Source of the DNA: an uncultured Parabacteroides sp.
GTDB taxonomy: Bacteria; Bacteroidota; Bacteroidia; Bacteroidales; Tannerellaceae
Assembly (NCBI GenBank): GCA_944325355.1
Contig: CALUZS010000020.1
Location: 1 to 32,175 of the forward strand
DNA length: 32,175 nucleotides
Direction of reading: 5' to 3'
The notes under the pieces are model-generated. The model saw nothing but the letters and a program-made list of their open reading frames with translations, was not told the DNA's origin and did not search any database. The position numbers and the translations under genes are program-made. This document shows, one piece after another, positions 16,258 through 25,118 of the stretch. Position 1 is the stretch's first letter. Every line of letters begins with the position of its first letter.

Positions 16258-17550
16258 ATGAATTTTGTAGAAGAATTAAGATGGAGGGGCATGATTCATG
16301 ACATGATGCCCGGAACGGAAGAGCAATTACAAAAGGAAATGACTTCGGCATATCTGGGCATCGACCCTACTGCCGATTCATTGCATATAGGTCATTTGGT
16401 GGGAGTGATGATGCTGAAACACCTGCAGCGTGCCGGCCATCGTCCCATTGCGTTGGTGGGCGGTGCTACCGGTATGATAGGCGACCCTTCGATGAAGTCG
16501 GCTGAACGGAATCTGTTGGATGAAACAACGCTCCGTCATAATCAGGAATGTATTAAAAAACAGTTGGCTAAATTCCTTGATTTCGATTCCGATGCGCCAA
16601 ATGCAGCTAAGTTGGTGAATAATTACGATTGGATGAAAGAATACTCTTTCTTGAACTTCATCAGAGACATAGGAAAGCATATTACGGTCAATTATATGAT
16701 GGCGAAAGATTCCGTTAAAAAGCGTTTGGAACGCAGCTCAAGTGTCGGGCTTTCATTTACGGAATTCTCCTATCAGCTGTTGCAAGGATACGATTTTCTC
16801 TATTTATACCAGCATGAAGGTTGCCGGCTTCAGATGGGGGGTGCTGACCAATGGGGGAATATTACCACCGGAACAGAACTGATTCGCCGGAAAGTGGGTG
16901 GTGAAGCGTATGCGTTGACCTGCCCGTTGATAACGAAAGCTGATGGAGGTAAATTCGGAAAGACGGAATCGGGTAATGTCTGGCTGGACCGCCGCTATAC
17001 GTCACCCTATAAATTTTACCAGTTTTGGTTGAATGTGAGCGATGCGGATGCTGAAAAGTATATCAAGATATTTACGGATTTGGACCGTGAAGAGATAGAA
17101 AGTTTGGTTAAGGAGCAGAACGATGCCCCGCATCTGCGCCCGTTGCAAAAACGTCTTGCCAAGGAGATTACGGTGATGACCCATTCATTGGAAGATTATA
17201 ACGCGGCGGTGGAAGCTTCAGGGATTTTGTTCGGAAACTCCACTTCCGAGACGTTGAAACGGTTGGACGAAGAGACCTTGCTGGACGTCTTCAGCGGAGT
17301 TCCGCAATTTGACGTGTCGAAGGATGCTGTTTCCGGCGGTGTCAAACTGATAGATCTCTGTACTGAAATGGCAAGTGTGTTCCCTTCAAAAGGAGAGTTG
17401 CGCAAACTTATCCAGAGTGGAGGGGTCAGTGTGAATAAAGAGAAAGTGTCGGATACCGATATGGCAGTCAATGGCGACTACCTGCTCAATGGCAAGTATT
17501 TGCTGGTTCAACGTGGAAAGAAGAACTATTATCTGTTGATTGCAAAGTAG
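16258..17550 (+). CDS. tyrS: Tyrosyl-tRNA synthetase
   Basis: This 430-residue class I synthetase charges tRNA-Tyr. The catalytic core has [16 protein letters not shown] with the HIGH motif at residues 43-46, [14 protein letters not shown] near 68-81, [12 protein letters not shown] near 195-206 and the KMSKS-equivalent KFGKT at 232-236. A C-terminal S4-like RNA-binding domain (about 355-425) carries [17 protein letters not shown]. This matches the bacterial TyrRS of the KFGKS/KFGKT subgroup. It is the last gene of the run that starts upstream of hemD and ends in a strong terminator. Confidence 0.96.
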   Translation: MNFVEELRWRGMIHDMMPGTEEQLQKEMTSAYLGIDPTADSLHIGHLVGVMMLKHLQRAGHRPIALVGGATGMIGDPSMKSAERNLLDETTLRHNQECIKKQLAKFLDFDSDAPNAAKLVNNYDWMKEYSFLNFIRDIGKHITVNYMMAKDSVKKRLERSSSVGLSFTEFSYQLLQGYDFLYLYQHEGCRLQMGGADQWGNITTGTELIRRKVGGEAYALTCPLITKADGGKFGKTESGNVWLDRRYTSPYKFYQFWLNVSDADAEKYIKIFTDLDREEIESLVKEQNDAPHLRPLQKRLAKEITVMTHSLEDYNAAVEASGILFGNSTSETLKRLDEETLLDVFSGVPQFDVSKDAVSGGVKLIDLCTEMASVFPSKGELRKLIQSGGVSVNKEKVSDTDMAVNGDYLLNGKYLLVQRGKKNYYLLIAK

Positions 17551-17610
17551 AGGAAATTGCCTGTAAGCACTCCGATAGGAGTTCATAAGAATCGGAATGT
17601 TTTTCCAGAG

Positions 17611-17651
17611 AAAGCCGTGTAGATTTTAAACGGAATCTACACGGCTTTTTT
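17611..17651 (+). terminator. Terminator after tyrS
   Basis: A perfect 15-base stem pairs 17611-17625 with 17634-17648 (core AAGCCGTGTAGATT), with an 8-base loop, and is followed by T residues to 17651. It closes the hemD-tyrS transcript. Confidence 0.92.
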
Positions 17652-17738
17652 ACGGAGAGCAACAACTCTTCCGCTTTTATTCCAGAGATTTTTTACTCCA
17701 ATTTTTATTACTGGATAAATAAATTTAAAATTTTTTCG

Positions 17739-17746
17739 TAAGTTTG
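17739..17746 (+). promoter_or_regulatory. Possible -7 element of the chimeric propeller gene
   Basis: TAAGTTTG matches TAnnTTTG, 34 bases before the ATG at 17780 and after the tyrS terminator. No strong -33 box is seen. Confidence 0.4.
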
Positions 17747-17779
17747 CCTTTATGAATAAAGAATAGGAAAACGGGAGTT

Positions 17780-18598
17780 ATGAAAAAGGCAATTGTTTTA
17801 TTATTGTGTAGTGTCGTTTCGTTGTTTTCTGCCAATGGTCAGTTCCATACATCGCGTTTTTCCGAAAAGGTATCTCCTCAGAATGATGTCCGTGCGATTG
17901 CATTTGATGCGGATGGTGGCGTTTATGTTTCGACGTATGCCGGAATATATCATGACCAAGGCGGCGGTTGGAAACTTTTTTCGGGTGATAAGATATATAT
18001 TGAGGATTGCATGATTGACAGCGGTGGAACCTTGTGGCTCAGTGTGTGGAACGATGGCGTATATATAGCCAGGGGAGGTGTTTTATCCGGTAAGATAGCA
18101 GAAATTTCCGACCCTGCCTATTCATTGTTTGAGGATGCGTCGGGACGGATATGGGCAGGCATGTGGAGGAACGGATTGTACATGAAGGAGCCATCGGGCG
18201 AATGGACACGATTTACTGTGAAAGACGGGTTGTCGGATAACTCCCTGTCGGTATTGTCGGAAGATATTGATGGAAACATCTGGGCAGGTTCTTATCGGGG
18301 TGTTTCTCTCTTTAAGCAAGGGACGTGGCATGCGTTCCAAAATATTCCGGATTATACGGTCTATGCGCTGACACCTTGTAAGAAAGGTGACGTGTATTCA
18401 TCTCCAGCTGTCTCTGCAACATTCGACCGGCTGTTGGTTCAGTTGGAGGATGTCTCTCCTTTTGTTGAACGGATAGCTGTTTACCAGTATTGCGGAATGT
18501 TGAGCAAACCCGGTTCGACAGCGGCAACCGATCATCCGTCGGCTGAGCGGCTTTATAAGGATTACCGCCGTTGGCTGGATGCGCAGCATTGGTTGTAA
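17780..18598 (+). CDS. Chimeric exported protein: beta-propeller repeats fused to a DUF4434-like C-terminus
   Basis: This 272-residue protein has a signal peptide (residues 1-20). Residues 30-200 hold beta-propeller repeats of the two-component-regulator type, with recurring 'lfeD..G.iWaG....Gly' units: AIAFDADGGVYVSTYAGIY, FEDASGRIWAGMWRNGLY and LSEDIDGNIWAGSYRGVSLF. From about residue 207 the character changes. SPAVSATFDRLLVQLEDVSPFVERIAVYQY and ERLYKDYRRWLDAQ resemble the end of DUF4434-type TIM-barrel glycosidase-like proteins. Only four or five propeller units remain, too few for a closed seven-blade ring, and the barrel piece is too short to fold alone. The likely origin is a deletion that joined two neighbouring genes in frame near 18365-18410. 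It may be a pseudogene. Confidence 0.6.
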   Translation: MKKAIVLLLCSVVSLFSANGQFHTSRFSEKVSPQNDVRAIAFDADGGVYVSTYAGIYHDQGGGWKLFSGDKIYIEDCMIDSGGTLWLSVWNDGVYIARGGVLSGKIAEISDPAYSLFEDASGRIWAGMWRNGLYMKEPSGEWTRFTVKDGLSDNSLSVLSEDIDGNIWAGSYRGVSLFKQGTWHAFQNIPDYTVYALTPCKKGDVYSSPAVSATFDRLLVQLEDVSPFVERIAVYQYCGMLSKPGSTAATDHPSAERLYKDYRRWLDAQHWL

Positions 18599-18665
18599 CC
18601 GCGTTTTTGGGAGGAATTGCTGATATGATTAATAACATCTATAATTAACTATTAAATCATCTGTT

Positions 18666-19523
18666 ATGAGAATCGTAAAATTGTTTGTTGCGTTGGCTTG
18701 CGCATTGATTGTTTTGCCGTTCGTTTCGTGCCAGAGCGGTTCGAAGAGCGAACAGAACGGGTGGCGGTTGGCTATCCAGTCTTATTCTTTTCACAAGTTT
18801 ACCCTTGTTGAAGCGATAGACAAGACACAGGAACTGGGTGTCAAGTATATCGAAGTGTTCCCCGGGCATAAGCTGGGTGGCAAATGGGGAGACAAGACCT
18901 TTACGTTCGACCTTGATGAGCAGACTCGCAAAGAGATTAAGGAGTATGCCCAGTCGAAAGGCGTGAAAATCATTGCAACCGGTGTCTATGTGGCAGAGAA
19001 ATCGGAAGATTGGCCTAAGATGTTCGCTTTTGCCAAAGATATGGGTATGGAGTTTATCACCTGCGAACCGGCATTGGCTGATTGGGATATGGTAGAAGGT
19101 TTGGTAAAAGAAACCGGTATTAAGATTTCAGTGCACAACCATCCGCAGCCGTCGACCTATTGGACACCTGACAGTCTGCTCGCTGCCATCTCGCACCGTA
19201 GCGATATGATTGGTTCTTGTGCCGATGTCGGCCATTGGCGTCGTGAAGGACTCGACCAGATAGCGTGTTTGAAAAAATTGGAAGGACGTATCGTTTCCTT
19301 GCACTTTAAAGATATTGATCAAAAACGCGAAGGCGAAGATTGGCAACACGATGTAATCTGGGGTACCGGCATACTTGATGTCAAAGGAATGATGCAAGAA
19401 CTGAAGCGCCAGAATTTCAAAGGTGTCTTCTCCATCGAATATGAATATAATTGGGATAACTCAGTGCCCGATATCAAGCAGTGCATAGACTATTTCAATA
19501 AAACGGCAGAGGAGATTTTGTAA
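18666..19523 (+). CDS. Sugar-phosphate isomerase/epimerase-like lipoprotein
   Basis: This 285-residue protein has a lipobox FVSC (Cys22) and then a xylose-isomerase-like TIM barrel (AP endonuclease 2 superfamily). Putative metal or substrate ligands in the usual places are Glu134 (TCEPA), His157 (SVHNHP), Asp187 (CADVGHW), His213 (SLHFKD) and Glu258 (SIEYEYNW). The reaction is probably an isomerisation, epimerisation or keto-sugar step on an oligosaccharide-derived sugar in the periplasm; substrate is unknown. It follows the chimeric gene by 67 bases and ends before a hairpin at 19546-19583. The DUF4434-like tail just upstream suggests these two once formed a sugar-processing unit. Confidence 0.85.
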   Translation: MRIVKLFVALACALIVLPFVSCQSGSKSEQNGWRLAIQSYSFHKFTLVEAIDKTQELGVKYIEVFPGHKLGGKWGDKTFTFDLDEQTRKEIKEYAQSKGVKIIATGVYVAEKSEDWPKMFAFAKDMGMEFITCEPALADWDMVEGLVKETGIKISVHNHPQPSTYWTPDSLLAAISHRSDMIGSCADVGHWRREGLDQIACLKKLEGRIVSLHFKDIDQKREGEDWQHDVIWGTGILDVKGMMQELKRQNFKGVFSIEYEYNWDNSVPDIKQCIDYFNKTAEEIL

Positions 19524-19545
19524 TAATCCGGATAAAATTCAGGGA

Positions 19546-19583
19546 AAAGCTTGCAGGGGATTTTTCCCTTGCATGCTTTTTTT
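19546..19583 (+). terminator. Hairpin terminator before the sigma factor gene
   Basis: AAAGCTTGCAGGGGA (19546-19560) pairs with TCCCTTGCATGCTTT (19565-19579) around TTTT, with one mismatch and one G-U pair, and runs into a T tract. It ends transcription of the lipoprotein gene and lies upstream of the preferred sigma factor start at 19596. Confidence 0.8.
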
Positions 19584-19595
19584 CAAACAAACCTT

Positions 19596-20150
19596 ATGCG
19601 TACTGATGAGAAAGACATTTATGAATTAATCAGGGACGGAGATATCAAAGCTTTTAACCTTTTGTTTCAAAGGTTGTACATGCAGCTTTATATCTATTGC
19701 CGGAAATTCATTCCCGACCCGGAGGAAGCAAAGGATATTCTCCAGAACGTGTTCCTGCATTTTTGGGAACGGAGGGGAGAACTATGCATAGACACTTCGT
19801 TGAGAGCCTATCTGTTTCGGGCTGTACATAATGAGTGTCTGAATTTTATCCGGTCAACCCGGCAAACCGATTTGTTGGGAGGGGAGGAGACAATTGCGTT
19901 ATACGATTGTTTTGACCGTCCGGATGAGACGCTGAATGTGAATGAGATGGAACGCCATCTTAAAAATTCCATCGACAGCTTGCCGGAGCAGTGCCGCGTG
20001 ATTTTCAGGTTGAGCCGTTTTGATGGTCTGTCGGTTCGTGAGATTGCCGGAAAGCTTGACCTTTCACCCCGGACTGTCGAGACACAGATATACCGTGCGC
20101 TTAAGATGCTTAGAAAGGAGATGAAAGAGTACCTGCGTCTCTCTTCCTGA
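19596..20150 (+). CDS. ECF-type RNA polymerase sigma factor
   Basis: This 184-residue protein starts at the ATG at 19596 (MRTDEKDIYELI); an earlier in-frame TTG (19551) lies inside the terminator hairpin, so the shorter form is preferred. Region 2 includes LFQRLYMQLYIYCRKFI and DILQNVFLHFWERR (about residues 22-60). Region 4 has LPEQCRVIFRLSRFDGLSVREIAGKLDLSPRTVETQIYRALKMLRKEM, a helix-turn-helix that contacts the -35 region. It belongs to the Bacteroidetes sigma-70 family (SigW/FecI-like) that usually works with a FecR-like anti-sigma. None is nearby; the next gene is convergent. The trigger and targets are therefore unknown. Confidence 0.92.
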   Translation: MRTDEKDIYELIRDGDIKAFNLLFQRLYMQLYIYCRKFIPDPEEAKDILQNVFLHFWERRGELCIDTSLRAYLFRAVHNECLNFIRSTRQTDLLGGEETIALYDCFDRPDETLNVNEMERHLKNSIDSLPEQCRVIFRLSRFDGLSVREIAGKLDLSPRTVETQIYRALKMLRKEMKEYLRLSS

Positions 20151-20198
20151 CTATCCGTCGGATTGGCTTGCATCTCATTGGAGGGCAGGGCGCTCCAG

Positions 20199-20648
20199 TT
20201 AAAAAAGTTCCTGTATCTTATATACAAATTCCATCCAGACCCAGTAGCGTATGGCTTTCCCAGCCAGCATGGAGATGGCGACTATCCAGACGTTGGCGCG
20301 TAGGAATCCCAAAGCAACGGCGATGAAATCGCCTATTCCCGGCAAAAAGACGAAGAAGCCAGTCCAAGAGCCTTTGTCTTGTATCCACCGCTGGACCTTT
20401 TCCACTTTTTGAATATCTAATTTGAGATACTTTTCTATCCATTCAATTTTTCCCAACATTCCAATCCAATAACAGCTCATGCCGCCTAAGAAGTTCCCGA
20501 GTGTGGCGGCAATCATACATGGGGCATACGCCGCGCCGCCCAGTAATACGCCGGTCAGTACGACCTCGCTGCTGAAAGGCAGGATGGTGGCTGCCAGAAA
20601 AGCAGCGATAAAAACACCGATGTATCCATATTCAATTAGAAATTCCAT
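20199..20648 (-). CDS. YqaA/DedA-type SNARE-associated membrane protein
   Basis: This 149-residue inner-membrane protein starts at the ATG at 20646-20648 (MEFLIEYGYIGVFIAAFLAAT). It has the family's PFSSEVVLTGVLLGG and the later GDFIAVALGFLRANVW blocks with glycine-rich re-entrant segments, plus a basic segment between (GKIEWIEKYLKLDIQKVEKVQRWIQDKG). The related DedA family acts in lipid transport. The gene overlaps the end of the 334-residue membrane protein by 13 bases and is the last of a six-gene minus-strand run, so translation is probably coupled. Confidence 0.88.
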   Translation of the reverse strand: MEFLIEYGYIGVFIAAFLAATILPFSSEVVLTGVLLGGAAYAPCMIAATLGNFLGGMSCYWIGMLGKIEWIEKYLKLDIQKVEKVQRWIQDKGSWTGFFVFLPGIGDFIAVALGFLRANVWIVAISMLAGKAIRYWVWMEFVYKIQELF

Positions 20649-21640
20649 ACTTGATATGCCAACAGAACAAATAGTGTAAACGTGAAAATGTAAAACAGGT
20701 AGCACATGACCCGGTTATGCAATACGGTGAACAGGTGGGAGAGGAGCAGGGCTGCCGATATGTAAGCTGTTTGCTGCAGTTCTTCCGACGGCTGTTCGTA
20801 CAGCAGGTATAGAAGCCCGGACCAGAACGTCATGGTTATCAGGAATGACAAGTACCGACGTGTCCGCAGATTCTCCAGGTAGTTGTGCGTGATGATATTG
20901 ATGATTGCCGTAAGTGTCAGCGCAAAGATGATGGTCAGTTCGATAAAATCCAGCATATATAACTCCGAAAAGTGCAGCAGATTCAGCTGTACCAGCGTGT
21001 TGAACGGGATGGTAAAAGCCGTGTAGTCACCACTCCATACGCACCAGCCCAAAAGAAACCAGTAGACGGTTGCCAATCCCAGGATGGATGCAGAGAACGT
21101 TTTCAAGTTAAGCGACTTGAACAAGTACATGCCGTACCAGAAAAGCGGAACAAACCAAAGTATCTGAATCCATATCAGACTGCCAATCCCGACACTGAAA
21201 CTCATGGCGAAAATTTTGTCTTGCGAAAAAGTATCGTGATAGGAGATAAACAGGAAGTACAAGGCAATGATGATAAAAAATGCGCTGATAGAGGTGGCAT
21301 TGAGAGGGAAAAAAAGGAAGTTTGTGCTTGTCAGGAGGAGATAAAGAACCAGTGGAAGATAGTTTTTCTCCCGGATAAGCATGACGGTGTAGTTTAACCG
21401 GTGCAAAAGAAAAGCACCTCCCAATGCCAATAAAAAGCCAGCCAAATAGGCTATTTGCTTATTTGGCAGGGCTTGGTAGATAGTGTTCCATAAGAGTGGC
21501 GTATCCGTCTCCTCCCGGAAGGGAAATCCTACTGAAAAGATGCAGCAGCTGACCCAACAGAACAGGCATCCGGCAACAATATACAGGTAAGTTGCCGGAG
21601 AAGCCATGATGTTTTTCGGATGACGGACACTTCCTCTCAT
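20636..21640 (-). CDS. Multi-pass membrane protein of unknown function
   Basis: This 334-residue protein has nine or ten hydrophobic segments, for example YIVAGCLFCWVSCCIFSVGF, YLPLVLYLLLTSTNFLFFPL, AFFIIIALYFLFISYH and YLFYIFTFTLFVLLAYQVW. It resembles conserved membrane proteins next to purD in Bacteroidales, a family I know only as uncharacterised. The first ATG (21638-21640) lies 4 bases after the purD stop, so it is co-transcribed. A second start at 21605-21607 would give 323 residues and remove the polar N-terminus MRGSVRHPKNI. No enzyme motif is seen. Confidence 0.8.
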   Translation of the reverse strand: MRGSVRHPKNIMASPATYLYIVAGCLFCWVSCCIFSVGFPFREETDTPLLWNTIYQALPNKQIAYLAGFLLALGGAFLLHRLNYTVMLIREKNYLPLVLYLLLTSTNFLFFPLNATSISAFFIIIALYFLFISYHDTFSQDKIFAMSFSVGIGSLIWIQILWFVPLFWYGMYLFKSLNLKTFSASILGLATVYWFLLGWCVWSGDYTAFTIPFNTLVQLNLLHFSELYMLDFIELTIIFALTLTAIINIITHNYLENLRTRRYLSFLITMTFWSGLLYLLYEQPSEELQQTAYISAALLLSHLFTVLHNRVMCYLFYIFTFTLFVLLAYQVWNF

Positions 21641-21644
21641 TTAC

Positions 21645-22916
21645 TTATACGTCAAAGCCGATGTCTTTCCTGAAATATTTTTTTTCAAACTCGATAGCTT
21701 TTGCTCCTTCAAACGATTTGGCAAGTGCATCCTCTTTGTCTTTTCCGTAAGAACTTACGGCGATTACGCGTCCTCCGTTTGTCAAGATGTTTTTGCCGTC
21801 GGAAACTGTCCCGGCATGGAACAGGATGTTTTCTGGCAATACCTTGTCGAATCCGGTCATAACCTTTCCTTTTTCGTAAGCTTCCGGGTATCCGCCGCTT
21901 ACCAGCATGATTGTAACGGCGCTTCTCGGATCTTCTTCCAGGACGCGTTCAGCCAGGTTCCCTTCGGCTACTCCTTCCAGCAGGTCAACCAGGTCGCTTT
22001 TTATCCGGAGCATGACAACTTCCGTTTCCGGGTCTCCCATGCGGCAGTTGTATTCAATGACCATCGGCTCTCCTTTTACATTGATAAGCCCTAAGAAGAT
22101 GAAACCTTTGTAGGTAAGATGTTCCTTTTTCAATCCGTCGATTGTCGGGCGGATAATCCGTTCTTCTACTTTCTGCATGAAAGTCTCATCGGCAAAAGGA
22201 ACGGGCGATACGGCACCCATGCCTCCGGTGTTCAGCCCGGTGTTGCCTTCCGAGATACGTTTGTAGTCTTTCGCTACCGGCAGGATTTTATAGCTGTTGC
22301 CATCGGTCAAGACGAAGACGGAGCACTCAATGCCGTCAAGGTATTCTTCGATGACAACGGTATTCCCGGCTGCACCGAACTTGCCTTGCAACATGTTTTC
22401 CAGTTCTTTTTTCGCTTCATCCAGGTTATCTATGATAAGCACCCCTTTCCCGGCAGCCAGTCCGTCGGCTTTCAGGACATAAGGAGCTCCTAACGTCTCC
22501 AAGAACGCGAAACCATCCTCCAGTGTTTCGGCGGAGAAGCTTTTGTAACGCGCAGTAGGAATATGGTGGCGCATCATGAATGCTTTGGCGAAGTCTTTAC
22601 TCCCTTCCAGCTGTGCTCCGGCTTTGCTCGGACCTATTACCGGGATATGGCAAAGCCGGCTGTCTTGTTCAAAATAGTCGTAGATCCCTTTGACCAGCGG
22701 GTCTTCGGGACCAACTACTACCATGCCGATGTTGTTGCCGAGGACGAATTCTTTTATCGATTCGAAATCGTCGGCTTTGATATTTACATTCTCACCTGTC
22801 TGTGCCGTTCCGGCATTTCCCGGAGCGATAAACAATTTGTCTGTTTTGGGGCTTTGCGCTATTTTCCACGCCAATGCGTGTTCGCGGCCGCCGGAGCCTA
22901 ATACCAATATGTTCAT
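21645..22916 (-). CDS. purD: Phosphoribosylamine-glycine ligase
   Basis: This 423-residue cytoplasmic enzyme joins phosphoribosylamine to glycine with ATP in purine synthesis. The N-domain starts [18 protein letters not shown], with [11 protein letters not shown] near 70-80. The ATP-grasp domain has [16 protein letters not shown] near 146-161, [19 protein letters not shown] near 192-210 and [15 protein letters not shown] near 230-245. [21 protein letters not shown] carries the metal-binding segment. All family motifs are present and the length is usual. It starts 9 bases after the peptidase stop in the minus-strand operon. Confidence 0.97.
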   Translation of the reverse strand: MNILVLGSGGREHALAWKIAQSPKTDKLFIAPGNAGTAQTGENVNIKADDFESIKEFVLGNNIGMVVVGPEDPLVKGIYDYFEQDSRLCHIPVIGPSKAGAQLEGSKDFAKAFMMRHHIPTARYKSFSAETLEDGFAFLETLGAPYVLKADGLAAGKGVLIIDNLDEAKKELENMLQGKFGAAGNTVVIEEYLDGIECSVFVLTDGNSYKILPVAKDYKRISEGNTGLNTGGMGAVSPVPFADETFMQKVEERIIRPTIDGLKKEHLTYKGFIFLGLINVKGEPMVIEYNCRMGDPETEVVMLRIKSDLVDLLEGVAEGNLAERVLEEDPRSAVTIMLVSGGYPEAYEKGKVMTGFDKVLPENILFHAGTVSDGKNILTNGGRVIAVSSYGKDKEDALAKSFEGAKAIEFEKKYFRKDIGFDV

Positions 22917-22925
22917 AACTTATCT

Positions 22926-25118
22926 TTATTTCAAATAATCGTCAAAATAACGGGTAATTTTCTCATGCAAATGCGGACGGTCCTTTCCGATTACGTTATG
23001 CAGGTGGCGCGGATATACGAAGTAATCGGGATAGGTGTTTGCGTCTACGCAGGCTTTCAGGAACCCTAAGCTATGTTGCCATACGACAACGGGGTCGATG
23101 TCTCCGTGAATGAGCAGCAGATGACCTTTCAGATTGCCGGCTTTCAGTTTCAGGTTCGCGTTTTTATAACCTTCCGGATTGTCTTGCGGACGGTCCATGT
23201 ACCGTTCGCCGTACATAATCTCGTAATTGCTCCAGTCGATGACCGGTCCGCCGGCAACTCCAACCTTGAATACGTCGGGATGCGAGAGCATCAGGTTGGT
23301 GGTCATGAATCCTCCGTAACTCCATCCGTGGACACCGATTCTGTCGGCGTCGACAAAAGGCTGAGACTTGAGAAATTCCACACCTTTCATCTGGTCCGCC
23401 ATTTCGTTGACTCCCAAGTTCCGGTGTATGACGCTCTCAAACGCATGTCCGCGATTGGCGGAACCGCGTCCGTCTACCGTGAATACGATATACCCGCGTT
23501 GCGCCATGTAGATATCCCATCCCCGTGTGCCGTTCATCCAATCGCCGGTGACAAGCTGGGCGTGCGGACCGCCATAAACATAGATGATGGTCGGGTATTT
23601 TTTATTAGGGTCGAAGCCGACCGGTTTGATGAGTCGAAAATAGAGAGTCGTCTCGCCGTCTGCTGCCTTGATGGTACCGGTTTCGATAGCCGGCATGTCA
23701 TATCCTTCAAACGGGTTGGCCGCTTGCAACAACGTCTGTAAGCTCTCTCCTTTTTTTGTCTCTATGATTTCGATGTTTCTGGGAGTATCAGGCGTAGAGT
23801 AGTTGTCGATGATGTATTTCCCGGAAGCGCTGACTTGGGAGGTGTGCACACCCAACAGCGGTTTTTTATTTGTCATGCAAAAAAGCGTTCCTTTCTTGAC
23901 GTTCAGCTTCCAGGTCTTTATGCTTAAAGGTGAGCCGTTGAGGTTTGAACTTAACGGATGCGGCTGTGTGGAGGAGAGGAAGAGGTTTTCCCCTTTCTTG
24001 TCGAAGCCGAGAAGATCCAGCACGACCCATTTCCCCTTGGTCAGTTGTTTAAGCAGTTTTCCGTCGGTGTTATAAAGGTAGAGATGGTTGTAACCGTCTC
24101 GCTCGCTTTGCCAGATGAACTTCTCAGGGTCGTTCGGAAGGAAGAGGACAGGATGTTGCGGTTCTACATAACGGCTGTCTGTTTCCGTGAACAGCGTCAT
24201 CTCTTTTTCCCCAGTTTCGGCATTGTACCTGACGAGGTGCATTTCATTCTGCTCCCGGTTCAGCTCGGCAATGTATATATGTTTCTCGTCGGGGCTCCAG
24301 GCAATATTGGTCAGGTACTTCTCTTTCGGCGTCCCTGTTTTCAGCCAGACGGTCTTTCCCGATTGCAGTTGGTAGACACCCACCGTAACATGGTGGCTTT
24401 TCATTCCTGCCATGGGATATTTATGCGGCTCGGCTGTAGCGCACCGTTTGTCGATATTGACGAACGGATAGTCGGTTACCATGCTTTCATCCATCCGGTA
24501 AAAGGCTATGGCGTTGCCTTGCGGCGACCAGAATGTGCCTTTGCTTATGCCAAACTCGTTCTGATGCACGGATTTCCCGAAGACAATATCTTTTTTGTTG
24601 TCCTGGTTGATGTAGGCTACCTTGCCCTCGGGAGAGATAATGCCTAATTTGTTTTCATCGGTAAATGCCACGTAGCCGTTCCGGTTGCAGTAGTCATAGT
24701 TCCCCCAATCCGGATTAAGTTCGTATTTTCCCGATATTTTCCGGTTTCCCGTGTCGAAAAGGAGCAGATGGGTGCGCGTATAAAAGGCGAGGACCGGCAA
24801 CTCCTTGTCGGGCACTGTAAAGCGGGGCATGCTTTTCAGCGTTTTGCATCCGGCTTCGTTTAGAGCTTCATTCAAAACGGCGAGGTCAAACAGCACACGC
24901 TCCTGTTTGCCGGGAGTGCCGCAATACAGGTTTCCTTTTTTCGAATAGATGTATTGTTCACCCATCCATTGCAATTGCGGGAGGTTTTCGGGCACAAATT
25001 TGGAATAGCTTTTTCCCCCCGGGATGAGATTGTCTAACGTCAGTTGTTTGTTCTGCGGCATGGCGGAAAAAGATAAAAAAGAAAGGATAAAGATAAAAAG
25101 CAATCTATTCTTCGTCAT
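22926..25118 (-). CDS. Dipeptidyl-peptidase IV-like serine peptidase (S9)
   Basis: This 730-residue exported peptidase is read from the ATG at 25116-25118 (MTKNRLLFIFILSFLSFSAMPQ), a signal peptide; the frame stays open upstream but only inside the neighbouring gene. A beta-propeller (about 40-470) with LSPDEKHIYIAE-type and DYPFVNIDKRCATAEPHKYPMAG segments precedes the alpha/beta-hydrolase domain. The catalytic triad is Ser600 (GWSYGG), Asp675 (GDIDP) and His707 (HLHNV). Such enzymes cleave dipeptides, often X-Pro, from peptide N-termini in the periplasm. It overlaps the methyltransferase gene by 14 bases, so translation is coupled. Specificity for Pro is not proved. Confidence 0.93.
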   Translation of the reverse strand: MTKNRLLFIFILSFLSFSAMPQNKQLTLDNLIPGGKSYSKFVPENLPQLQWMGEQYIYSKKGNLYCGTPGKQERVLFDLAVLNEALNEAGCKTLKSMPRFTVPDKELPVLAFYTRTHLLLFDTGNRKISGKYELNPDWGNYDYCNRNGYVAFTDENKLGIISPEGKVAYINQDNKKDIVFGKSVHQNEFGISKGTFWSPQGNAIAFYRMDESMVTDYPFVNIDKRCATAEPHKYPMAGMKSHHVTVGVYQLQSGKTVWLKTGTPKEKYLTNIAWSPDEKHIYIAELNREQNEMHLVRYNAETGEKEMTLFTETDSRYVEPQHPVLFLPNDPEKFIWQSERDGYNHLYLYNTDGKLLKQLTKGKWVVLDLLGFDKKGENLFLSSTQPHPLSSNLNGSPLSIKTWKLNVKKGTLFCMTNKKPLLGVHTSQVSASGKYIIDNYSTPDTPRNIEIIETKKGESLQTLLQAANPFEGYDMPAIETGTIKAADGETTLYFRLIKPVGFDPNKKYPTIIYVYGGPHAQLVTGDWMNGTRGWDIYMAQRGYIVFTVDGRGSANRGHAFESVIHRNLGVNEMADQMKGVEFLKSQPFVDADRIGVHGWSYGGFMTTNLMLSHPDVFKVGVAGGPVIDWSNYEIMYGERYMDRPQDNPEGYKNANLKLKAGNLKGHLLLIHGDIDPVVVWQHSLGFLKACVDANTYPDYFVYPRHLHNVIGKDRPHLHEKITRYFDDYLK

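Noticed and set aside
19551..19595. Upstream TTG start of the ECF sigma factor
   Set aside because: It lies inside a terminator hairpin and adds residues unlike the family; the ATG at 19596 is a better start.
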